Shown: in pieces, positions 60,500 through 64,000 of the stretch | Position numbering within the stretch: position 1 is the stretch's first letter | Layout of the letters: each line of letters starts with the position of its first letter | Assembly: GCA_019918135.1 (NCBI GenBank) | Contig: WBZZ01001441.1 | Location: 1-64,000, forward strand | Reading direction: 5' to 3' | Source of the DNA: Paulinella micropora | Lineage: Eukaryota; Cercozoa; Imbricatea; Euglyphida; Paulinellidae | Length of the DNA: 64,000 nucleotides | Notes under the pieces: generated by a model | The model's input: only the letters and a program-made list of their open reading frames with translations | What the model was told of the DNA's origin: nothing | Databases searched by the model: none | Made by a program: the position numbers and the translations under genes

Positions 60500-60846
60500 T
60501 TTTTATAAGTGGAAAAAGGACAATCGTGGCCAACTTTCCGCCATTGTCATGAATTCTCGCTGGAATTGAGAAAGAGCATTTGTCGTTTAATGCTTATTTC
60601 AATAAATATTCTAGTAATGGGATTAATGAATATTCTAGTAATAGGATTAATGAATATGTAAATGAAGATATTAATCGTAAAAACAGTAGAAATATGCACA
60701 GAGTCTATAGAACCGAGAGTGAGGATAGCAACTCGGAATAAGAAAGACTTAGTGCGAATTTTTTTTTTTTTTTTTTAACCAAGGGGTTTAAACCCCACCT
60801 TCATTCAAAGAAATTTCTACTACACATACTTTTGTGTGTGTAGAGT

Positions 60847-61314
60847 ATGGGAGAGCCAAACCAAGTAGCCGCACAACTGGGCGAACTCGCCATCGGCGGT
60901 AAGTCCTAACTCTATTGTTTCTTTTTTACTTCAATGAATGTGGTTGTAGGTGTCGCTCCTTTCTGGAAGCCTTGGGGAGATGTTGAAGTCAAAGCCCCAC
61001 CAGAGATGAAGAATCCCCGCTTTGTGAGGGTTCCTCTGGATTTCGCCCTGCTTGGGAAGGAAGTGATAAGTTCCTTTCAAGCCGAACGAAAATTCTTCAC
61101 TCGCAGACCGGCAGAGAGAAATGAAAATTTTTTGCTTGCTTGGGTTGCTCGCGATATAACCATGAAAAGACCAAGAAAGAAGAATTTCTTTCTGGTTTCT
61201 ATTGGGAGAGAAGAGGAGGAAATTCTTGTCTTTCCTTCTCTCTCCGCCGTGATGAAAAAAGTTGGGGAAGAAGAAGAAATAATCAATTGGATTGTTTCAC
61301 TTGAAACCCTGTAA
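60847..61314 (+). CDS. Small two-exon gene, unknown function
   Basis: Exon 1 60847-60898 starts at ATG (MGEPNQVAAQLGELAIG). A 51-nt intron (60899-60949, GTAAGT...TTGTAG) joins in frame to exon 2 60950-61314 (GVAPFWKPWGDVEVKAPP...). The 139-residue product has a compact mixed alpha/beta look: FVRVPLDFALLGKEVISSF, RPAERNENFLLAWVARDI, KNFFLVSIGREEEEILVF, and ends NWIVSLETL. No domain recognised. The consensus splice sites and short intron fit the host, not the virus. It converges on the gene block starting at 61679. Confidence 0.55.
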
Positions 61315-61571
61315 GGTTTATTAAAGACGCGGTCTTTGGTCGTCTGTTATTTCTTTTATTTCTTATTGTGTCGTTTATTTTTCTTTTGTGCTCTGTGGAG
61401 TGCTTTTTGGGGGGTTACCTTTGTTGGTATTGATTTTGTTTTTATTTAAAAACCTTAAAAAATTTTAAACTTTTTCTTGTTTTTATTTAAAAGCGAAATT
61501 AAGAGTAAGAGAGATTTCTTCATTTTGCTTCTTCGTATTTGTTGAAATTTTTGATTTTGTTATTTTGCTGT
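61315..61571. other. T-rich 3' flank
   Basis: No gene; T-rich, likely 3' UTR of the 60847-61314 gene. Confidence 0.5.
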
Positions 61572-61619
61572 TTTGACGCTTAGTATTAATAGTTTAAACT
61601 ATCAATAGGAAGCGTCAAA
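61572..61619. terminator. Hairpin 1 between convergent genes
   Basis: TTTGACGCTT pairs with AAGCGTCAAA, and the interior (ATTAATAGTTTAAACTATCAAT) is close to palindromic, giving a 48-nt stem-loop. Confidence 0.7.
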
Positions 61620-61672
61620 TGAAATTTATGAGGTCATTTTGAGGTACGAAAAATGACCCTTGTAAATTTCAT
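61619..61672. terminator. Hairpin 2 between convergent genes
   Basis: ATGAAATTTA with TAAATTTCAT and, inside, GGTCATTTT with AAAATGACC. It ends 7 nt from the stop of the minus-strand frame at 61679. Confidence 0.7.
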
Positions 61673-61678
61673 ATTATA

Positions 61679-62828
61679 CTACTGATTCTGATGATGCGGG
61701 CGCGGCAAGCTGAGCAAGCGTAACTGCCGCAACTGGTCCGCGGTCCACGACGACTCACCGTTGGCCTCGGGCAGCACCAACACTTGCCTCCAATTGCTTA
61801 GGTTGATAGGCCTCGTCATGCCGCCTTCGTTGCCAGGTACCTTGCGGTCGGAACGGAGTACCTTGAGCAGCTCCTTGCGCTGGCCCTCACGCGCCTGCCT
61901 AGTGCAACCATCCAGCAGAACCAGCAGGCTCTGCTGCAGCTCCGCGTTCTTGCGCGCCGAGTCGTGATCCTTCGCATCGCGAAAGACCACGTGCTCGGCA
62001 CCCAAAATTCGGCAGAAGGACCGCAGGATCTGCTTCAGCAGCAAGGACACCTGGCCCGCAAGGCAAACCCACGACTGTACGGGGCGCTCCTGTACGGGGC
62101 GCCAGGCCCGCACCTGCTGCGCAAGCCAACCCACAAAGAAATCTCCATCGGGCGGCTCGAAGCAGCCTCGAATCAAGGCGCCGCAGTCTGGCACCCGCCG
62201 CGCAGGCGACGGTGTGTCGCCCCGGCCGGCCGTTTGATCGACAGCCAATCCCCGCGGTAGGAGCAAACGTTGAAATTGCTCCTAGTATATTGCTTTTGCA
62301 CAGTCTTGTTCCCACACTTTGAACAAATTCTGTTTTTTGTTGCAGCGCAACGCCCATTGGCGCGGCACTAGCTCTTGATCCGGATTGCACTGTTTATACT
62401 CTTTCCTCAGTCGCTGCAGCTTAATCATTTGCGTGTCCTCGACTAGCACGTCTTAGCCGAGCGGCAGGACTTCCCTGGGAGCGGTAACCATCACCGCCGC
62501 GTGAGTATCCGTTCGCCTCAGCCACCAGCGCGCCAGCACATCGCCTAGGTCGCGTACAAATGAGAAAGTTGGTTCCGGAGGGAACCCGAAAATCCCCTGG
62601 AAATCTTGAAGGCAGTCCTTCTTTAGCTGAAGGCGGCAACGGTTGTTGCTTTATAAGAAAAGCAATGCGTTGCATTTTGACGCTGAGCTGCATTGCAAAA
62701 GTGTTCAATGCACTGCTCTGCCAGGCTTCTCTGCAGGTCAGCTTGGATAAGAGGGACGTCTGCGGTGCCTCGCGGCTGCGGGCCAAAAAGAGCTCCCGGT
62801 GTTCAGGCAGCACATCTTGGTCCCACAC
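61679..62828 (-). pseudogene. GC-rich replication-gene relic, SF3-helicase-like, broken
   Basis: GC-rich like the 31-45 kb block and unlike its AT-rich surroundings. The downstream part has FFVGWLAQQVRAWRPVQE, then LLKQILRSFCRILGAEHVV, ELQQSLLVLLDGCTRQ, KELLKVLRSDRKV and NWRQVLVLPEAN, in the order of a virus/plasmid SF3 (D5 or DUF5906-like) helicase: NTPase core, acidic B motif, lysine helix, terminal Asn. The upstream part (WDQDVLPEHRELFLARSREA) is unassigned. Probably a relic of a virus or plasmid primase-helicase; broken in several places. Confidence 0.35.
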
Positions 62829-63438
62829 GAGACAGCCAGTCTAGTTCAATAATGCAGATTTTGATTGGAATTTCAGTTTTGGTTGAAATTTTGATTTTGG
62901 TTGGAAATTTGAATTTTTCAAATTAACGAATATATTCGTCCGCAAAATATCGTAAATTTTTGCAAAATGTTAGTTAAATTGGAAAATTTGAATTTTTGTC
63001 ACAAAAATAAAGAACTGTCACAAAAATGAAAATCTAACACAAAACTTGAAAAGTGATTATTTTTTCCCTCTTGAATCAGCAATATTATTAAGGGGTAAGG
63101 GGTCAAGAAAGAATTTTAAAAACTCATATTGAACTTTTTTAAATAAAAATTATCGTTTTCTTTTACCAGTTCCGGTAATATCGCCGATTATCCTTGATGC
63201 TACACCTGCTACATCCTTTATCGCCTGGTATGACAATTTTAAAAAAATATAATTATGGGATCGAGTAAATATATTAATTTCTTTGTGTTAATTTCTTTTA
63301 TAGACTTTACCAAGTAAAACATTTTTATTTTCGATCGTGTAAAGATCTACGGGATGCATCGAAGCAACATCTCACACACATCATGAAGGCGTGAGGGATG
63401 GAAAATCCCATAGCTAAAACATGCATAAAAGTGATACT
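62829..63438. other. AT-rich intergenic region
   Basis: Direct repeats of TTGGTTGGAAATTTGAATTT type at 62860-63020. A short minus-strand peptide (AIKDVAGVASRIIGD, ending TGKRKR) at 63160-63225 looks like the end of a small basic protein, perhaps another PLV scrap, but is too short to call. Confidence 0.4.
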
Positions 63439-64000
63439 TTACCAGACGTGCCTGTGTGAAGTTTTGTCCACCGCGATTCCATACAGGCGCGCGTGTTTTC
63501 CTGTTTGAGCCGCCGCAGCTCTAAGAGTGGTGAGGAGTTGACGGAGCGAATCGTCTGCAGTTTTTTCGCCACTGGTGACTTCAACGAAGAGAATAATCTG
63601 AAGGTAGATATGGTCTAGTTTTTGGTTTTTTGTGGCGTAAGCCTTCGGAACGATCAAGAAATCAGGTCGGGTCGTCAAATGCACAGTATGTTTCTTTTAG
63701 TCCTGAATGTTGAATTTGATGTTGTACTGGTTGTCATTCTCGACATTCAAAGCAGCATAAAGAGCCGAATGTTTCGTGAAATCGGCGAAATTTTTGACTT
63801 CCTGGTCCACGGAGGCGAACTGATCCAAGTTCACCTTCCAACTGTCGTCAATCAAGCCTAATACCTAATTGGAGATGAATGTGGTGATGGTCTGGCCGTC
63901 TTTAGTTTTTTTCCCAACCAAGGAACCATTGATGCTCTTACGCTCTCGGATCTCTGCTGGTATCTCGGTTTGAATAAGAATATCGGAATGAAAAACACCC
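63439..64000 (-). pseudogene. Partial gene, possible PD-(D/E)XK-like domain, decayed
   Basis: Minus-strand frame running in from the right edge: NGSLVGKKTKDGQTITTFIS, LGLIDDSWKVNLDQFASVDQ, ALYAALNVENDNQYNIKF, then TTRPDFLIVPKAYATKN, HIYLQIILFVEVTSGEK and GKHARLYGIAVDKTSHRHVW. The Asp in RPDFLI followed by VEVT resembles the D...ExK spacing of restriction-type nucleases, a fold used by Crinkler-like effectors and transposon proteins. The frame is interrupted by TAG near 63860 and TAA near 63699, so this copy is decayed. A splice donor (GTAAAG) follows the last Trp. Confidence 0.35.

Larger units (their letters stand above)
47545..60500. mobile_element. Polinton-like virus / virophage relative (fossil)
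   Basis: About 13 kb of AT-rich DNA holding the set expected of Polinton-like viruses: capsid-like genes, an adenain-type cysteine protease, an FtsK-HerA packaging ATPase, a retroviral-type integrase, a GIY-YIG nuclease and small charged or membrane proteins. Terminal inverted repeats are not recognised; the left end abuts the LRR palindrome inside a capsid-like gene. Most genes are broken (at least ten breaks in total), so this is a fossil, though sequence is still well readable. No polymerase gene is evident inside these limits. Confidence 0.85.

Noticed and set aside
63160-63225. Small basic peptide ending TGKRKR as a PLV gene
   Set aside because: About 20 codons only, with no start and no neighbouring support; left as a remark in the intergenic entry.

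Overview
This is nuclear DNA of a unicellular eukaryote (an alga or other protist; I cannot name the species). Genes are split by GT-AG introns, some only about 50 nt long. tRNA-derived SINEs, long ATT/AAT microsatellites and tandem satellites fill the accessory parts. Little of the window is ordinary host gene space: most of it is mobile elements and virus fossils.

Layout. 1-5082: the gag-to-integrase body of a Ty3/Gypsy retrotransposon, directly abutting a decayed multi-exon gene (5083-9402) with a ParB-like N-terminus and a permuted DNA methyltransferase core. 10385-21428: an 11-kb segment bounded by ~320-bp, ~95% identical inverted repeats. It carries a spliced gene on the minus strand that combines a SET-like domain, a DDE-transposase-like core, a SAP-like domain and an RG-rich tail, so it looks like a large DNA transposon. 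SINEs, a 340-bp satellite and microsatellites, plus two Lys/Glu-rich genes, lie inside it. About 22040-28065: a second, more decayed Gypsy element. 28178-30281: a host gene whose introns are built from a CCCCTATA-type minisatellite.

31234-45387: a dense, GC-rich, intronless gene array of nucleocytovirus type. It holds an F-box protein, a tyrosine recombinase, VLTF3-like and VLTF2-like late transcription factors, a PCNA-like clamp, an ssDNA-binding-like protein, ribonucleotide reductase large subunit, and a replication block that looks like TV-Pol plus an origin-binding-type helicase. 45920-47543: a 1.6-kb palindrome made of leucine-rich-repeat exons. 47545-about 60500: an AT-rich Polinton-like virus / virophage relative with capsid-like genes, an adenain-like protease, packaging ATPase, a fibre with a peptidase S74 chaperone, a GIY-YIG nuclease and a retroviral-type integrase. 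Both virus regions are broken fossils. The rest holds a small spliced gene (60847-61314), twin hairpins, a GC-rich replication-gene relic and a partial pseudogene at the right edge.

The points most worth attention are: a giant-virus-like fossil and a virophage-like fossil 2 kb apart; paired 13-bp hairpins with compensatory stem changes at gene borders of the Polinton-like element, resembling the hairpin transcription-end signals of mimiviruses and their virophages; the unusual TV-Pol/VLTF gene set; and the SET-transposase-SAP gene inside long inverted repeats. All identifications come from reading motifs by eye; no database search was run.
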